Shown: positions 1 to 12,011 of the stretch, in pieces
How the letters are laid out: the number at the start of each line of letters is the position of its first letter
Numbering within the stretch: position 1 is the stretch's first letter
From: an uncultured Flavobacteriaceae bacterium
GTDB lineage: Bacteria; Bacteroidota; Bacteroidia; Flavobacteriales; Flavobacteriaceae
Direction of reading: 5' to 3'
Assembly (NCBI GenBank): GCA_929200365.1
Contig: CAKMZM010000012.1
Location: 1 to 35,438, forward strand
Length of the DNA stretch: 35,438 nucleotides
The notes under the pieces: model-generated
Seen by the model: the letters and a program-made list of their open reading frames with translations, nothing else
Told to the model about the DNA's origin: nothing
Database searches by the model: none
Program-made: the position numbers and the translations under genes

Positions 1-218
1 ACAGACATGTTTACAAAAATCAATTTATCTTCATATGGCGTTTCCAAATCTGTAGCACTTGCTCCGCTTTCATCTTTGAGTCTCTAGATAAATCCATCAC
101 TCTCTTCTGCTAATAAATTAACTGGTGCAAGAAAATCTTTAAACTCTTTGATAATAGGTGAATCTAATTCGTCTTTTAATCTTATGATATTATATTGTGC
201 TAGATGTTTATTACTCAT
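1..218 (-). pseudogene. DUF3291 protein gene broken by an in-frame stop, cut by window edge
   Basis: Reading leftwards from an ATG at 218-216 gives MSNKHLAQYNIIRLKDELD, then SPIIKEFKDFL and NLLAEESDGFI, followed by TAG at 86-84 (codon 45). The same frame then stays open to the window edge with RLKDES and a later LIFVNMS. This matches the start of DUF3291 proteins, where the segment is normally an F-[VI]-W-R-L motif, so the stop replaces the conserved Trp (TGG to TAG). The family has no well-defined function. The reading frame is otherwise clean on both sides of the stop, so decay looks recent, or the base is a sequencing error. The rest of the gene lies outside the window. Confidence 0.8.
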
Positions 219-280
219 TATTAAACATTTAATATTTGCTAATGCCAGTTTGTCTAAAAACCTTCTTTAGGTTTATTTTT

Positions 281-288
281 CAAATATA
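281..288 (-). promoter_or_regulatory. Possible -7 promoter box for the DUF3291 gene
   Basis: The minus strand reads TATATTTG, matching the Bacteroidetes -7 consensus TAnnTTTG, about 60 nt upstream of the DUF3291 ATG. I see no TTG at the usual -33 distance, so this is weak. The stretch 219-506 otherwise holds no gene. It has a short hairpin at 453-467 (CCCAAA/TTTGGG) downstream of the DUF3467 stop, without a T-run. Confidence 0.3.
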
Positions 289-506
289 ATATTGATTTAT
301 GATAAGCTCTTATTTTTTTAGTAATTTGATGTTAGATGCTATCATTATTTTGGGAAACCCTAATTTTTGAAAAAAAATGACAATCAATGCATTAATATTT
401 AAGCGGGTAACCAATTAGATCGTAAAGATATTTCGAAACACTAACTTTGAATCCCAAAACTTTTGGGCAGTTGTGAAATATTTATATCTATTTTGTTTTT
501 TTTATT

Positions 507-824
507 CTAGGCTTCTCCTGTAGGACCAAAATTCATAGGGATTGGAGGTTGTTCATGATCTTTGATTTCTCCATAAGCTGCTTCAAATCGATTTACATTA
601 TCACTAAGAGCTTTTAATAATCTTTTGGCATGCTGTGGAGTCAAAATAATTCTGCTTTTTACTTTACTTTTAGGTCTACCTGGCATAATGTTTACAAAAT
701 CAACTACAAATTCTGAAACCGAATGGTTAATAATTGCAAGATTACTATATGTTCCATCTGCTACATTTTCATCTAGTTCTATATTCAATTGGTTTTGTTT
801 CTGATTGTTATTATCTGCCGCCAT
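507..824 (-). CDS. DUF3467 domain protein
   Basis: A 105-residue protein starting MAADNNNQKQNQLNIELDE. The body (VADGTYSNLAIINHS, EFVVDFVNIMPG, then SRIILTPQHAKRLLKAL) is the typical DUF3467 pattern: a short beta-rich domain with a conserved 'G.YSN...I.HS..EF..DF' core and an 'R..L.P.H.KR...AL' segment. The family's function is unknown, and it is widespread in bacteria. In many Bacteroidetes it sits directly downstream of rpoC, as here, 70 bp after the rpoC stop. A strong intrinsic terminator lies in that gap, so this gene is expressed either by readthrough or from a promoter I could not find. I see no membrane segment or signal peptide. Confidence 0.88.
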   Translation of the reverse strand: MAADNNNQKQNQLNIELDENVADGTYSNLAIINHSVSEFVVDFVNIMPGRPKSKVKSRIILTPQHAKRLLKALSDNVNRFEAAYGEIKDHEQPPIPMNFGPTGEA

Positions 825-857
825 ATCTTAATTATATTTTTAGTAATTTATTTCATT

Positions 858-884
858 AAAAAAAGCCTGCCTAAAGAGGCAGGC
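858..884 (-). terminator. Intrinsic terminator after rpoC
   Basis: On the minus strand an 8-bp perfect stem (GCCTGCCT / AGGCAGGC, arms 884-877 and 872-865) with a 4-nt loop is followed at once by seven T (864-858). It begins 10 nt after the rpoC stop codon and marks the end of the long tuf-rpoC transcription block, leaving the DUF3467 gene beyond it. Confidence 0.92.
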
Positions 885-893
885 TATCTATAA

Positions 894-3800
894 CTAGTTA
901 TAATTAACTTCTTGTCGTTGTTCTGTTCGTTCTTCAAACTCTGCGTTTGAACCAACAATGATACTTTCATAGTCTCTCATTCCCGTTCCTGCTGGTATTC
1001 TGTGTCCAACAATTACATTCTCTTTAAGACCTTCAAGATCGTCAATTTTACCGCTTACTGCGGCTTCGTTTAACACTTTTGTTGTTTCCTGAAAAGATGC
1101 TGCTGATATAAATGATTTAGTTTGTAACGAAGCTCTTGTAATACCTTGCAGTATTGGAGTCGCAGTGGCAGGAGAAACATCTCTTGCTGTAACTAAATTT
1201 TTATCTTCTCTACGTAAAACAGAATTTTCATCTCTCAAATCACGAGGAGAAATAATCTGTCCTTCTTTAAGGTTTTCACTATCTCCTGAATCTTCGACAA
1301 CTTTCATTCCAAAGATTTCATCATTTTCTTCGATAAAATCAGCTTTATGTACTAATTGGTTCTCAAGGAAAATAGTATCTCCTGGGTCTTGAATTCTTAC
1401 TTTACGCATCATTTGGCGTACTACCACTTCAAAGTGCTTATCATTAATTTTCACACCTTGTAATCGATATACTTCTTGCACTTCATTTACCAAGTACTGT
1501 TGTACTGCAGAAGGACCTTTGATTTTAAGAATATCTTCTGGAGTAGTAGATCCATCTGATAATGGCATTCCTGCACGAACATAATCATTTTCCTGAACAA
1601 GAATTTGGTTAGAAAGTTTTACAAGATACTTTTTAATTTCTCCTATTCTGGATTCTACAATAATCTCACGATTACCACGTTTGATTTTTCCAAATGACAC
1701 TACACCATCAATTTCACTAACTACAGCAGGGTTAGAAGGATTACGCGCTTCGAATAATTCAGTTACTCTAGGAAGACCTCCTGTGATATCACCTGCTTTG
1801 GCAGACTTACGAGGAATCTTAACCAAGATTTTACCTACCTTAATTTTATCATCATCATCTACCATAAGGTGGGCTCCAACAGGCAAGTTATATGAACGTA
1901 GCACTTCATCTCCTTTTCCTAATACATGTAATGTTGGTATTTTTTTCTTATCACGAGATTCAGAAATTACTTTTTCCTGAAAACCTGTTTGCTCATCAAT
2001 TTCTACTTGATAGGTAACACCTTGTTCAATATTTTCATATTTTACTTTACCTGCAAACTCAGAGATAATTACTCCATTATATGGATCCCATTGACAGATC
2101 ACATCATCTTTTCCTATTTTATCTCCATCTTGAATAAATAATTGAGAACCATAAGGAATTAAGTTGGTACTTAAAACAATTTTAGTTTTAGGATCAATGA
2201 TCTTAACTTCTGATGTTCGAGAAATTACAACATCAATTTCATTACCATCATTATCTTCTCCTTTAACTGTTTTAAGTTCTTCAATTTCAGCTTTACCAGC
2301 AAACTTAGATATTAATTGATTTTCTTCTGAAATGTTACCTGCAATACCTCCCACGTGGAATGTACGTAATGTAAGCTGTGTACCAGGTTCTCCGATAGAT
2401 TGAGCAGCTACAACACCTACAGCTTCACCACGTTGCACTGTCTTACCTGTGGCAAGGTTGCGACCATAACATTTTACACAAATTCCTTTCTTTGCTTCAC
2501 AAGTAAGCGCAGAACGAACTTCTACAGATTCTACAGGAGAATCCTCTATAGTCATAGCAACTTCATCATTAATTTCTACACCAGCTTCTGCTAATACTTC
2601 TTGAGTTAGTGGGTTTACAACATCCTGTAAAGAAGTTCTACCTACTATCCTAGCTGCAAGTCCTTCTATAATTTCCTCGTTTTTCTTTAATGGAGTTACT
2701 TCTACACCCCTAAGTGTCCCACAATCTTCTATATTAACAATAACATCCTGAGCAACATCTACTAAACGACGTGTAAGGTATCCAGCATCTGCAGTTTTAA
2801 GAGCGGTATCTGCAAGACCTTTACGAGCACCGTGAGTAGAAATAAAGTACTCTAGAATAGAAAGTCCTTCTTTAAAATTAGAAAGAATTGGGTTTTCAAT
2901 AATTTCTCCACCAGCAGAACTCGCTTTCTTCGGTTTTGCCATCAATCCACGCATTCCGGTTAACTGACGAATCTGTTCTTTAGATCCCCTTGCTCCAGAG
3001 TCAAGCATCATATACACAGAATTGAATCCTTGTTGATCTTCACGAATACGCTTCATAGACAATTCTGTCAACTCTGCATTTGTAGATGTCCAAATATCAA
3101 TCACCTGATTATAACGCTCATTATTAGTAATAAGACCCATATTATAGTTTGCTACAATATTGTCTACTTGAGCATTTGCATCAGCAATCATGGTATGTTT
3201 CTCTTTAGGGATAATAATATCTCCTAAACTAAATGATAATCCTCCCTGAAATGCAAAATTATATCCTAAGGTTTTGATTTCATCTAAGAATTCTGCTGTT
3301 TCAGGAACACTTGTTACTTTCAAAATACCTCCGATAATGTCTCGAAGTGATTTTTTTGTCAATACCTCGTTAATATATCCTGCTTTTTCAGGAACTTTTT
3401 CATTAAATAAAATTCTACCCGTTGTAGTTTCTATTATTTTAGTAACTAATTTGTCTTCTTCAATATCCTTAGTACGAACTTTGATATTAGCATTAATATC
3501 CAACCTCTTTTCATTATAAGCAATAACTACTTCTTCTGGAGAATAGAATGTTAGGTCTTCTCCTTTTATTTCTAGTTCTGTAGTAGATCTACGAGATTTA
3601 GTCATATAATAAAGACCCAATACCATATCCTGAGAAGGGACAGTTACTGGTGATCCATTAGCAGGGTTAAGAATGTTGTGTGATGCCAACATCAATAACT
3701 GCGCTTCTAAAATTGCTTCGGGGCCTAATGGTAAATGTACTGCCATTTGATCCCCATCAAAATCGGCATTAAATGCAGTACAAACCAATGGATGTAATTG

Positions 3801-5192
3801 TATTGCCTTACCCTCAATAAGCTTAGGCTGAAATGCCTGAATACCTAAACGGTGAAGTGTAGGAGCACGGTTTAGTAATACAGGATGTCCTTTTAAGACA
3901 TTTTCTAAGATATCCCAAACTACAGGCTCTTTTTTATCTATAATTTTCTTAGCCGATTTTACTGTCTTTACAATACCACGCTCAATCAGTTTTCTGATAA
4001 CAAATGGTTTATAAAGTTCTGCTGCCATATTTTTTGGAAGACCACATTCGAATAACTTCAATTCTGGTCCAACAACAATTACAGAACGAGCAGAATAATC
4101 AACACGTTTACCAAGTAAATTTTGGCGGAAACGCCCTTGTTTACCTTTTAAAGAATCGGATAATGATTTTAATGGTCTGTTAGAATCTGTCTTAACAGCA
4201 GAAGCCTTACGTGTATTATCAAATAATGAATCTACAGATTCCTGAAGCATACGTTTTTCATTACGTAAAATAACTTCTGGAGCTTTGATTTCCATTAAAC
4301 GTTTCAAACGATTATTACGGATAATCACACGTCGATACAGGTCATTTAAATCTGAAGTTGCAAAACGACCTCCATCAAGTGGTACCAAAGGACGTAATTC
4401 TGGTGGAATTACTGGTACAACTTTAAGAACCATCCATTCTGGATTGTTTTCTCTATTTTTATTTGCATCACGGAAAGACTCAACAACCTGAAGACGTTTT
4501 AGTGCTTCAGTTTTACGTTGTTTAGAGGTTTCATTATTTGCTTTATGTCTTAATTCATAAGATAGTGCATCAAGATCAATTCTTCTTAAAATCTCGATAA
4601 GGCACTCTGCTCCCATCTTTGCGATGAACTTATTAGGGTCTGTATCATCAAGATATAGATTTTCCTGAGGAAGGCTATCTAAAATATTTAAATACTCTTC
4701 TTCTGTAAGGAAATCCATTTTCTGTACAGCTTCACCTTCTTCATTTTTGGCAATACCAGGTTGAATTACTACATAACGTTCATAGTAAATAATCATGTCC
4801 AACTTCTTAGAAGGAAGTCCTAACAAATAGCCTATTTTATTTGGTAGAGAACGAAAATACCAAATGTGTGCCACAGGAACAACTAAGTTAATATGACCCA
4901 CACGATCTCTACGTACTTTCTTTTCGGTAACCTCTACCCCACATCGATCACAAACAATACCTTTGTAACGAATTCTTTTATATTTACCACAAGCACATTC
5001 GAAGTCCTTTACAGGTCCAAAAATACGCTCACAGAACAAACCATCCCGTTCAGGTTTGTGTGTACGATAATTGATAGTTTCGGGTTTTAACACTTCTCCC
5101 TGAGATGCTTCTAAAATTGATTCAGGAGATGCTAAACCTATAGAGATTTTATTAAATCTCTTTACTGTATTCTTATCATTATTTCTTGCCAT
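894..5192 (-). CDS. rpoC: DNA-directed RNA polymerase subunit beta'
   Basis: This 1432-residue protein is the beta' subunit of RNA polymerase, holding the catalytic Mg2+ site. Visible landmarks are the N-terminal zinc finger (C66, C68, C81, C84), the catalytic NADFDGDQM loop at 475-483 with Asp477, Asp479 and Asp481, the switch/bridge region after [12 protein letters not shown], and the second zinc site in [16 protein letters not shown] near residue 900. The C-terminus ends in a short acidic/polar tail. Length and architecture are normal for Bacteroidetes, with no large insertion or intein. It lies 98 bp downstream of rpoB and is surely co-transcribed with it. The stop is TAG, followed closely by a terminator. 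Confidence 0.99.
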   Translation of the reverse strand: MARNNDKNTVKRFNKISIGLASPESILEASQGEVLKPETINYRTHKPERDGLFCERIFGPVKDFECACGKYKRIRYKGIVCDRCGVEVTEKKVRRDRVGHINLVVPVAHIWYFRSLPNKIGYLLGLPSKKLDMIIYYERYVVIQPGIAKNEEGEAVQKMDFLTEEEYLNILDSLPQENLYLDDTDPNKFIAKMGAECLIEILRRIDLDALSYELRHKANNETSKQRKTEALKRLQVVESFRDANKNRENNPEWMVLKVVPVIPPELRPLVPLDGGRFATSDLNDLYRRVIIRNNRLKRLMEIKAPEVILRNEKRMLQESVDSLFDNTRKASAVKTDSNRPLKSLSDSLKGKQGRFRQNLLGKRVDYSARSVIVVGPELKLFECGLPKNMAAELYKPFVIRKLIERGIVKTVKSAKKIIDKKEPVVWDILENVLKGHPVLLNRAPTLHRLGIQAFQPKLIEGKAIQLHPLVCTAFNADFDGDQMAVHLPLGPEAILEAQLLMLASHNILNPANGSPVTVPSQDMVLGLYYMTKSRRSTTELEIKGEDLTFYSPEEVVIAYNEKRLDINANIKVRTKDIEEDKLVTKIIETTTGRILFNEKVPEKAGYINEVLTKKSLRDIIGGILKVTSVPETAEFLDEIKTLGYNFAFQGGLSFSLGDIIIPKEKHTMIADANAQVDNIVANYNMGLITNNERYNQVIDIWTSTNAELTELSMKRIREDQQGFNSVYMMLDSGARGSKEQIRQLTGMRGLMAKPKKASSAGGEIIENPILSNFKEGLSILEYFISTHGARKGLADTALKTADAGYLTRRLVDVAQDVIVNIEDCGTLRGVEVTPLKKNEEIIEGLAARIVGRTSLQDVVNPLTQEVLAEAGVEINDEVAMTIEDSPVESVEVRSALTCEAKKGICVKCYGRNLATGKTVQRGEAVGVVAAQSIGEPGTQLTLRTFHVGGIAGNISEENQLISKFAGKAEIEELKTVKGEDNDGNEIDVVISRTSEVKIIDPKTKIVLSTNLIPYGSQLFIQDGDKIGKDDVICQWDPYNGVIISEFAGKVKYENIEQGVTYQVEIDEQTGFQEKVISESRDKKKIPTLHVLGKGDEVLRSYNLPVGAHLMVDDDDKIKVGKILVKIPRKSAKAGDITGGLPRVTELFEARNPSNPAVVSEIDGVVSFGKIKRGNREIIVESRIGEIKKYLVKLSNQILVQENDYVRAGMPLSDGSTTPEDILKIKGPSAVQQYLVNEVQEVYRLQGVKINDKHFEVVVRQMMRKVRIQDPGDTIFLENQLVHKADFIEENDEIFGMKVVEDSGDSENLKEGQIISPRDLRDENSVLRREDKNLVTARDVSPATATPILQGITRASLQTKSFISAASFQETTKVLNEAAVSGKIDDLEGLKENVIVGHRIPAGTGMRDYESIIVGSNAEFEERTEQRQEVNYN

Positions 5193-5290
5193 AATATATG
5201 GTTGCTAAAGAATTATTGTATTTTAAAATTGAATAGTTTTATGTTTCATTCGTACCTTTCGATTTTGCTCAGGGTACAAATTAGCATTTA

Positions 5291-8200
5291 CTATTCTTCT
5301 AATCTGATATCCAGTCCCAGACCTTTTAATTCATGCATTAATACATTAAAAGATTCTGGTAATCCTGGTTCTGGCATAGGTTCTCCTTTAACAATACTTT
5401 CGTATGTCTTAGCTCTTCCTATAACGTCATCAGATTTTACCGTCAATATCTCACGTAAGGTTGCAGAAGCACCATAAGCTTCAAGCGCCCAAACTTCCAT
5501 TTCTCCAAAACGCTGACCTCCAAATTGAGCCTTACCACCAAGTGGTTGTTGAGTAATCAACGAGTATGGACCGATAGAACGTGCATGCATTTTATCATCT
5601 ACCATATGACCAAGTTTCAGCATATAAATGACTCCAACAGTAGCTGGCTGATGGAAACGATCTCCTGTACCTCCATCATAAAGGTATGTATGACCAAATC
5701 TTGGAATTCCTGCTTCATCTGTAAGTTCATTAATCTGATCTAAAGATGCACCGTCAAAAATTGGAGTAGCAAACTTTCTGTTTAGTTTTTGCCCAGCCCA
5801 TCCTAAAACGGTTTCATAAATCTGACCAATATTCATACGAGATGGTACCCCAAGTGGATTCAATACAATATCTACTGGTGTTCCATCTTCTAAGAATGGC
5901 ATATCTTCTTCTCTTACGATACGGGCAACAATACCTTTATTACCATGACGACCTGCCATCTTATCCCCTACTTTAAGTTTACGCTTTTTAGCAATATAGA
6001 CTTTAGCAAGTTTTATAATTCCTGAAGGTAATTCATCTCCTACAGAGATCGTAAATTTCTCTCTTCGTAGATTACCTTGTAAATCATTCTCTTTAATTTT
6101 ATAATTATGAATAAGATCAGCAACCATACTATTTAATGCATCGTCGGTAGTCCATGTTCCTTTAGTAAGGTGAGCATAATCGTCTACACTATTAAGCATT
6201 TTCTGAGTATACTTTTTACCTTTAGGAAGCACTTCTTCTCCAAGATCATTTATAACTCCCTGAGAGGTTTTACCGCCAACAATAGCAAATAGTTTGTCTA
6301 CCAATTCAGATTTCAGTAATTCAAATTTTGTATCGTATGATCTTTCTAATATCTCAATATCTTCTTTATCCTGAGAGCGCTTTCTCTTATCTTTTATCGC
6401 ACGTGCAAATAATTTTTTATCAATTACCACACCATGTAAAGAAGGAGAAGCTTTTAAAGAAGCATCTTTTACATCACCTGCTTTATCACCAAAGATTGCT
6501 CTTAACAATTTTTCTTCTGGGGTAGGATCACTTTCTCCTTTTGGAGTAATCTTACCAATAAGAATATCGCCTGGTTTGATTTCTGCACCAACACGAATCA
6601 TTCCATTTTCATCAAGATCTTTGGTAGCTTCTTCTGAAACGTTAGGGATATCATTTGTTAATTCTTCATTACCAAGTTTGGTATCTCTAACTTCAAGAGA
6701 ATATTCATCAATATGGATTGAAGTAAAGATATCTTCTCTCACTACTTTTTCAGAAATTACGATCGCATCCTCAAAGTTATACCCTTTCCATGGCATAAAG
6801 GCTACTTTCATATTTCTACCTAGTGCAAGTTCTCCTTTTTCTGTAGCATATCCCTGACATAATACTTGTCCCTTTTTAACACGATCACCAACATTAACAA
6901 TTGGTTTAAGGTTAATATTGGTTCCTTGATTTGTTTTACGGAATTTTATTAACTCGTATGTTTTAGAATCAATATCAAAACTTACCATTCTTTCTTCTTC
7001 GGTTCTATCGTATTTAATGGTAATCTTTTGTGCATCTACATATTCAACTACTCCTTCTCCTTCAGCATTAATCAATACCCTAGAATCTGAGGCTACCTGA
7101 CGTTCTAATCCTGTACCAACTATAGGGGCATCAACTCTTAATAATGGTACTGCCTGGCGCATCATGTTTGATCCCATCAATGCACGGTTTGCATCATCAT
7201 GCTCTAAAAATGGAATTAAAGAGGCAGAAATAGAGGCTATCTGATTTGGAGCGACATCGGCATAATTAACATTGGCTGGATCAATTACTGGGAAGTCACC
7301 TTCCATACGAGCAATTACCTTATCAGCAGTAATATTTCCTTCATCGGTCATAGGAATGTTAGCTTGTGCTATCAATTTCTCCTCTTCCTCTTCTGCACTC
7401 AAATATCTATATTCTGCTATATCAACTTTACCATCAGTAATTTTACGATATGGAGTTTCTAAGAATCCCATTGAGTTAACTTTAGCAAAAACGGCTAATG
7501 AGGAAATCAATCCAATGTTAGGTCCTTCAGGAGTTTCGATAGGGCACAGACGACCATAATGGGTGTAATGTACATCACGAACCTCGAAACCTGCACGTTC
7601 ACGTGATAAACCTCCAGGTCCAAGAGCCGAAAGTCTACGTTTATGTGTAATCTCTGCCAATGGATTAGTTTGATCCATAAATTGAGATAGCTGGTTTGTA
7701 CCAAAGAATGAATTAATTACAGATGATAGCGTTTTTGCATTGATCAAATCAATCGGTGTAAAAACCTCATTATCTCTAACATTCATACGCTCACGAATGG
7801 TACGTGCCATACGTGCCAAACCAACTCCAAATTGTTGTGATAGTTGTTCTCCTACTGTTCTAACACGACGGTTAGAAAGGTGATCAATATCATCAATCTC
7901 TGCTTTAGAATTAATTAATTCTATTAAATATTTTATAATGGTAATAATATCTTCTTTGGTAAGCACCTGCTTATCCATTGCGATATCAAGTCCCAATTTT
8001 TTGTTCATTCTATAACGACCTACTTCACCAAGGTTGTAACGCTGATCAGAAAAGAATAGTTTGTCAATAATACCTCTTGCAGTTTCTTCATCCGGTGGTT
8101 CTGCATTACGTAATTGACGGTATATGTGTTCTACTGCTTCTTTTTCAGAGTTGGTAGGGTCTTTTTGCAACGTATTATGAATAATTGCATAATCTCCTTT

Positions 8201-9100
8201 TTGATTATCTTCTTTATGAAGCAAAATAGTTTTTGCTCCTGATTCTATAATCTCTTCAAGATGATCTTTATCTAAGATAGTATCACGATCTAAAACGATC
8301 TCATTACGCTCAATAGATACAACCTCTCCTGTATCTTCATCTACAAAATCTTCATGCCATGTATTTAATACACGAGCGGCTAATTTACGTCCTAAAACTT
8401 TTTTCAATCCAGATTTAGAAACTTTTACTTCTTCTGCAAGATCAAATATTTCTAAAATATCTTTATCACGCTCAAAACCAATTGCGCGGAAAAGTGTAGT
8501 TACTGGTAATTTTTTCTTTCTATCGATATAAGCATACATCACACTATTAATATCGGTAGCAAATTCTATCCAAGAGCCTTTAAAAGGAATTACCCTTGCA
8601 GAATATAGTTTAGTTCCATTGGCATGGAATGATTGTCCAAAGAATACACCTGGCGAACGATGTAACTGAGAAACAACAACTCGTTCTGCCCCATTAATAC
8701 AGAAAGTACCACTAGGCGTCATATATGGTATTGTACCAAGATACACATCCTGAACAATAGTTTCAAAATCTTCGTGTTCTGGATCTGTACAGAATAGTTT
8801 TAGACGTGCTTTTAAAGGTACACTATATGTAAGACCTCTTTCTATACACTCCTGCAAATCATATCTTGGAGGGTCTACAAAGTAATCTAAAAATTCTAGT
8901 ACAAATTGATTACGTGTGTCTGTAATCGGGAAGTTTTCCATGAAGGTATTATATAGACCTTCGTTTCCTCTTTCTTCAGATTTTGTTTCTAGTTGAAAGA
9001 AATCCTGAAAGGATTTGATCTGAATATCCAGAAAATCAGGATAATCAGGTCTATTCTTTACAGAAGAGAAATTCAATCTTTCAGTTTGCGTTGCTAACAT
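5291..9100 (-). CDS. rpoB: DNA-directed RNA polymerase subunit beta
   Basis: The beta subunit of RNA polymerase. I place the start at the ATG at 9100-9098 ([11 protein letters not shown], 1269 residues); a TTG one codon upstream is the alternative. The rifampicin-binding segment is intact ([25 protein letters not shown], encoded around 7590-7700). The Asp, His and Ser positions where resistance changes usually occur carry the usual residues. [16 protein letters not shown] and [12 protein letters not shown] follow. Near the C-terminus are the conserved [12 protein letters not shown] and [23 protein letters not shown] stretches, here split by positions. The gene follows rplL after 136 bp containing a long hairpin and precedes rpoC in one operon. 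Confidence 0.99.
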   Translation of the reverse strand: MLATQTERLNFSSVKNRPDYPDFLDIQIKSFQDFFQLETKSEERGNEGLYNTFMENFPITDTRNQFVLEFLDYFVDPPRYDLQECIERGLTYSVPLKARLKLFCTDPEHEDFETIVQDVYLGTIPYMTPSGTFCINGAERVVVSQLHRSPGVFFGQSFHANGTKLYSARVIPFKGSWIEFATDINSVMYAYIDRKKKLPVTTLFRAIGFERDKDILEIFDLAEEVKVSKSGLKKVLGRKLAARVLNTWHEDFVDEDTGEVVSIERNEIVLDRDTILDKDHLEEIIESGAKTILLHKEDNQKGDYAIIHNTLQKDPTNSEKEAVEHIYRQLRNAEPPDEETARGIIDKLFFSDQRYNLGEVGRYRMNKKLGLDIAMDKQVLTKEDIITIIKYLIELINSKAEIDDIDHLSNRRVRTVGEQLSQQFGVGLARMARTIRERMNVRDNEVFTPIDLINAKTLSSVINSFFGTNQLSQFMDQTNPLAEITHKRRLSALGPGGLSRERAGFEVRDVHYTHYGRLCPIETPEGPNIGLISSLAVFAKVNSMGFLETPYRKITDGKVDIAEYRYLSAEEEEEKLIAQANIPMTDEGNITADKVIARMEGDFPVIDPANVNYADVAPNQIASISASLIPFLEHDDANRALMGSNMMRQAVPLLRVDAPIVGTGLERQVASDSRVLINAEGEGVVEYVDAQKITIKYDRTEEERMVSFDIDSKTYELIKFRKTNQGTNINLKPIVNVGDRVKKGQVLCQGYATEKGELALGRNMKVAFMPWKGYNFEDAIVISEKVVREDIFTSIHIDEYSLEVRDTKLGNEELTNDIPNVSEEATKDLDENGMIRVGAEIKPGDILIGKITPKGESDPTPEEKLLRAIFGDKAGDVKDASLKASPSLHGVVIDKKLFARAIKDKRKRSQDKEDIEILERSYDTKFELLKSELVDKLFAIVGGKTSQGVINDLGEEVLPKGKKYTQKMLNSVDDYAHLTKGTWTTDDALNSMVADLIHNYKIKENDLQGNLRREKFTISVGDELPSGIIKLAKVYIAKKRKLKVGDKMAGRHGNKGIVARIVREEDMPFLEDGTPVDIVLNPLGVPSRMNIGQIYETVLGWAGQKLNRKFATPIFDGASLDQINELTDEAGIPRFGHTYLYDGGTGDRFHQPATVGVIYMLKLGHMVDDKMHARSIGPYSLITQQPLGGKAQFGGQRFGEMEVWALEAYGASATLREILTVKSDDVIGRAKTYESIVKGEPMPEPGLPESFNVLMHELKGLGLDIRLEE

Positions 9101-9172
9101 CAATGGACGGAATTAAATTAAAATTTTAAAAAGGGTGCATATTTTACAACTTAATGTTTATATACGCAAAAT

Positions 9173-9214
9173 GGTTTAGACCTCATCGCGCTACATACAT
9201 GATGGGTCTAAACC
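9173..9214 (-). promoter_or_regulatory. Long hairpin in the rplL-rpoB gap
   Basis: A 14-bp stem: arms 9205-9214 and 9173-9182 (GGTTTAGACC / GGTCTAAACC) extended by CATC/GATG (9201-9204 with 9184-9187) past one bulged base, closing a 13-nt loop. No T-run follows on the minus strand, so it is not a classic terminator. In Escherichia coli this same gap carries an attenuator and an RNase III site that set the L12:beta ratio. A similar role here is inference from position and structure. Confidence 0.7.
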
Positions 9215-9236
9215 TATATGTCAATATATGGTAAGC

Positions 9237-9614
9237 TTACTTAAGCTCAACCTCAGCTCCAGCCTCTTCTAATTGTGCTTTAAGCGCTTCTGCTTCATCT
9301 TTTGATACTCCTTCTTTGATTGCTTTAGGAGCTTCATCTACTAATCCTTTAGCATCTTTAAGCCCAAGACCTGTAAGTTCTTTTACAAGTTTCACTACAG
9401 CTAGTTTAGCCCCACCTGCAGCCTTAAGGATTACATCAAATTCTGTTTTTTCTTCAGCAGCATCTCCACCACCAGCAGCAGCGCCACCAGCTACAGCTAC
9501 AGCAGCAGCAGCAGGCTCTATACCATATTCTTCTTTTAATATATCAGCTAACTCATTAACTTCTTTTACTGTTAAGTTAACTAATTGTTCTGCGAAATCT
9601 TTTAAATCTGCCAT
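9237..9614 (-). CDS. rplL: 50S ribosomal protein bL12 (L7/L12)
   Basis: A 125-residue acidic stalk protein: N-terminal dimerisation helices ([19 protein letters not shown]), an Ala/Gly-rich flexible hinge (about residues 34-52), and the C-terminal globular domain with the conserved [28 protein letters not shown] and LVDEAPK segments that contact translation factors. It binds uL10 as dimers on the ribosomal stalk. It follows rplJ by 66 bp in the L10 operon and precedes rpoB. Confidence 0.98.
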   Translation of the reverse strand: MADLKDFAEQLVNLTVKEVNELADILKEEYGIEPAAAAVAVAGGAAAGGGDAAEEKTEFDVILKAAGGAKLAVVKLVKELTGLGLKDAKGLVDEAPKAIKEGVSKDEAEALKAQLEEAGAEVELK

Positions 9615-9680
9615 TTTCTATCGTTTTAAATAATTTTTTTTTAATTGAAATATAATTGTTAAAAAGTGCGTACACTACTA

Positions 9681-10205
9681 TTAATTATCCTCTTTTTCGG
9701 ATAATGTTTTAAGGATACCAGCTATAGTGCCACCACTTGATTTTAATGCTGAAATAACATTCTTAGCCGGCGACTGTAATAGACCAATAATGTCTCCGAT
9801 AACTTCTTCTTTAGACTTGATATTAACTAAAGCTTCTAAGTTTTCATCACCAACATATACTGCCTCTTCTATAAATGCTCCTTTTAATAAAGGCTTTTCA
9901 GATTTCTTACGAAACTCTTTAATAACCTTTGCTGGTGCATTACCAGTTTCAGCAAACATAATAGATGTATTACCTTTTAATGTACTAGGTAATTCCCCAA
10001 AATCTTTATCTGAATTCTCCATTGCTTTTGCAAGGAGTGTGTTCTTAACTACTTTTAATGATACATTAGCTTTAAAACAAGCTCTACGTAAATTTGAAGT
10101 TGTTCCTGCATCTAAACCTGAAATATCAGCCAAATAGATATTAGTATTATCAGCTAGCTGTGCAGTTAAGTCTTCAATTACTAATGATTTTTCTTCTCTT
10201 GTCAT
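9681..10205 (-). CDS. rplJ: 50S ribosomal protein uL10
   Basis: A 174-residue stalk-base protein. The N-terminal rRNA-binding domain ([13 protein letters not shown], then [29 protein letters not shown]) and the C-terminal helix that recruits bL12 dimers are present at normal length. It lies 15 bp downstream of rplA and 66 bp upstream of rplL. In other bacteria uL10 with bL12 represses its own mRNA by binding the leader. I see no clear leader mimic in the 15-bp rplA-rplJ gap, so any such site would have to be inside rplA. Confidence 0.97.
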   Translation of the reverse strand: MTREEKSLVIEDLTAQLADNTNIYLADISGLDAGTTSNLRRACFKANVSLKVVKNTLLAKAMENSDKDFGELPSTLKGNTSIMFAETGNAPAKVIKEFRKKSEKPLLKGAFIEEAVYVGDENLEALVNIKSKEEVIGDIIGLLQSPAKNVISALKSSGGTIAGILKTLSEKEDN

Positions 10206-10220
10206 AATCGTTTATCTTAA

Positions 10221-10916
10221 TTACCCAGCAAAGTTTTTAGTATCAATCTCCACACTAGGGCTCATTGTAGAAGATATATATATTGATTTAATATATATTC
10301 CTTTTGCAGTCTGTGGTTTCAACTTTACTAATGTTGTTAATAATTCTTTAGCATTTCCTGCTATTTTCTCAGCATCGAAAGAAGATTTACCTATTGCAGC
10401 ATGTACAATACCAGTTTTATCTACTTTGAAATCGATCTTACCAGCCTTAACATCAGATACAGCTTTTGCTACATCCATGGTTACTGTTCCTGTTTTTGGG
10501 TTGGGCATTAATCCACGAGGTCCTAATACTCTACCTAACGGTCCCAATTTACCCATAACGCTAGGCATCGTGATGATTACATCAACATCTGTCCATCCAC
10601 CTTTGATTTTATCAAGATATTCATCAAGACCAACAAAATCGGCGCCTGCTTCTTTTGCTTCAGCTTCTTTATCTGGTGTTACTAATGCTAATACTTTAAC
10701 ATCTTTTCCTGTTCCGTGTGGTAATGTTACTACACCACGTACCATTTGATTTGCTTTACGAGGATCTACGTTCAAACGAACAGCAAGATCTACAGAAGCA
10801 TCAAAATTTACGTTTGTTATTTGTTTTACTAAAGCAGAAGCTTCTTCTACCGAATACGCTTTGTTTTTATCAACTTTAGCGTTTGCTTCCTTTTGCTTTT
10901 TAGTTACTTTTGCCAT
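10221..10916 (-). CDS. rplA: 50S ribosomal protein uL1
   Basis: A 231-residue protein of the L1 stalk, which helps move deacylated tRNA out of the E site. Family signatures include [22 protein letters not shown], the [20 protein letters not shown] run and [10 protein letters not shown]. The length is typical. It follows rplK after 18 bp, the usual L11 operon. In Escherichia coli uL1 represses rplK-rplA by binding near the rplK start; whether that holds here cannot be read from the sequence. Confidence 0.98.
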   Translation of the reverse strand: MAKVTKKQKEANAKVDKNKAYSVEEASALVKQITNVNFDASVDLAVRLNVDPRKANQMVRGVVTLPHGTGKDVKVLALVTPDKEAEAKEAGADFVGLDEYLDKIKGGWTDVDVIITMPSVMGKLGPLGRVLGPRGLMPNPKTGTVTMDVAKAVSDVKAGKIDFKVDKTGIVHAAIGKSSFDAEKIAGNAKELLTTLVKLKPQTAKGIYIKSIYISSTMSPSVEIDTKNFAG

Positions 10917-10934
10917 TTTGTAAACGTTTTTGGA

Positions 10935-11372
10935 TTAAAAAGGAGCTTGTCCTTTTACAGTTACACCCATTGAACGAGCGGTACCAGCAATCATTTTCAT
11001 AGCAGATTCTACTGTAAATGCATTTAAATCCTGCATTTTATCTTCTGCGATTGTACGAACTTGATCCCAAGTAACACTAGCTACTTTTTTACGATTAGGC
11101 TCTCCAGAACCTTTTTTCTGTTTTGCTGCTTCCAGTATTTGAACAGCTGCTGGTGGAGTTTTTATAACAAAGTCAAAAGACTTGTCTGTATACACATTAA
11201 TTACAACTGGTAATACTTTACCAGCTTTATCTTGTGTTCTACCATTGAATTGCTTACAGAATTCCATGATATTTACTCCGGCAGCACCTAAAGCAGGTCC
11301 AACTGGTGGGGATGGGTTTGCCGCTCCTCCACGCACTTGTAATTTTACTACTTTACCTATCTCTTTTGCCAT
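10935..11372 (-). CDS. rplK: 50S ribosomal protein uL11
   Basis: A 145-residue protein with the N-terminal proline-rich domain ([20 protein letters not shown]) that binds thiostrepton-type antibiotics and factors, and the C-terminal rRNA-binding domain ([23 protein letters not shown]). It sits at the GTPase-associated centre of 23S rRNA. It is first in the rplK-rplA pair, 75 bp downstream of nusG. The gap holds a small hairpin. Confidence 0.98.
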   Translation of the reverse strand: MAKEIGKVVKLQVRGGAANPSPPVGPALGAAGVNIMEFCKQFNGRTQDKAGKVLPVVINVYTDKSFDFVIKTPPAAVQILEAAKQKKGSGEPNRKKVASVTWDQVRTIAEDKMQDLNAFTVESAMKMIAGTARSMGVTVKGQAPF

Positions 11373-11393
11373 TTTTCTAATTTTAAATTAGAA

Positions 11394-11422
11394 TTGTTCT
11401 ATAAGTGGAAGCAAAAGAACAA
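11394..11422 (-). other. Small hairpin in the nusG-rplK gap
   Basis: Perfect 7-bp arms TTGTTCT / AGAACAA (11422-11416 and 11400-11394) enclose a 15-nt loop about 20 nt upstream of the rplK start. It may be a processing or regulatory structure in the rplKA leader, where uL1 autoregulation acts in other bacteria. There is no direct evidence for that here. Confidence 0.4.
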
Positions 11423-11447
11423 CTCTGGATCTATAATGTAACAATTA

Positions 11448-12002
11448 TTATATTTTTTCTACTTGCATATAACTCAATTCTAATGGTGTTTTTCTTCCAA
11501 AAATCTTAACCATTACTTCAAGTTTACGCTTCTCTTCGTTTACTTTTTCTACAGTACCATTAAATCCATTAAATGGCCCATCGATAACTTTTACTGTTTC
11601 TCCTACTGTATAAGGTATTGCAACATTATCAGTCTTAACTGCAAGTTCATCAACCTTACCTAGCATTCTATTAATTTCTGCTTTTCTTAGTGGTACTGGA
11701 TCTCCTCCTTTTACTTCACCAAGAAAACCTATTACACCATTGATAGATTTAATTATATGTGGTATTTCTCCAGAAAGGTTAGCTTCTATCATAACATAAC
11801 CAGGGAAATATACTCTTTCTTTATTTATTTTTTTTCCATTACGGATTTGCACTACTTTTTCTGTAGGCACAAGAATCTGAGATACATAATCTTCAAGCCC
11901 CATATGAGCAATTTCTCGCTCGATATAGTCTTTAACTTTATTTTCCTGACCACTTACTGCTCTTACCACGTACCATTTCTTGGTATTATCTACTTCAGCC
12001 AT
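11448..12002 (-). CDS. nusG: Transcription termination/antitermination factor NusG
   Basis: A 184-residue protein that binds the beta' clamp helices and couples RNA polymerase to Rho or the ribosome. The N-terminal NGN domain starts KKWYVVRAVSGQENKVKDY and includes RVYFPGYVMIE. The C-terminal KOW domain is seen in VGETVKVIDGPFNGFNGTVE. Length and domain order are normal. It follows secE after 9 bp. Confidence 0.98.
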   Translation of the reverse strand: MAEVDNTKKWYVVRAVSGQENKVKDYIEREIAHMGLEDYVSQILVPTEKVVQIRNGKKINKERVYFPGYVMIEANLSGEIPHIIKSINGVIGFLGEVKGGDPVPLRKAEINRMLGKVDELAVKTDNVAIPYTVGETVKVIDGPFNGFNGTVEKVNEEKRKLEVMVKIFGRKTPLELSYMQVEKI

Positions 12003-12011
12003 TTTAAAAAT

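Noticed and set aside
5291-9100. Rifampicin-resistance changes in rpoB
   Set aside because: The Asp, His and Ser positions of the resistance cluster carry the usual residues.
9316-9633. Plus-strand frame of 105 codons opposite rplL
   Set aside because: Shadow frame caused by the Ala/Gly-rich codons of bL12.
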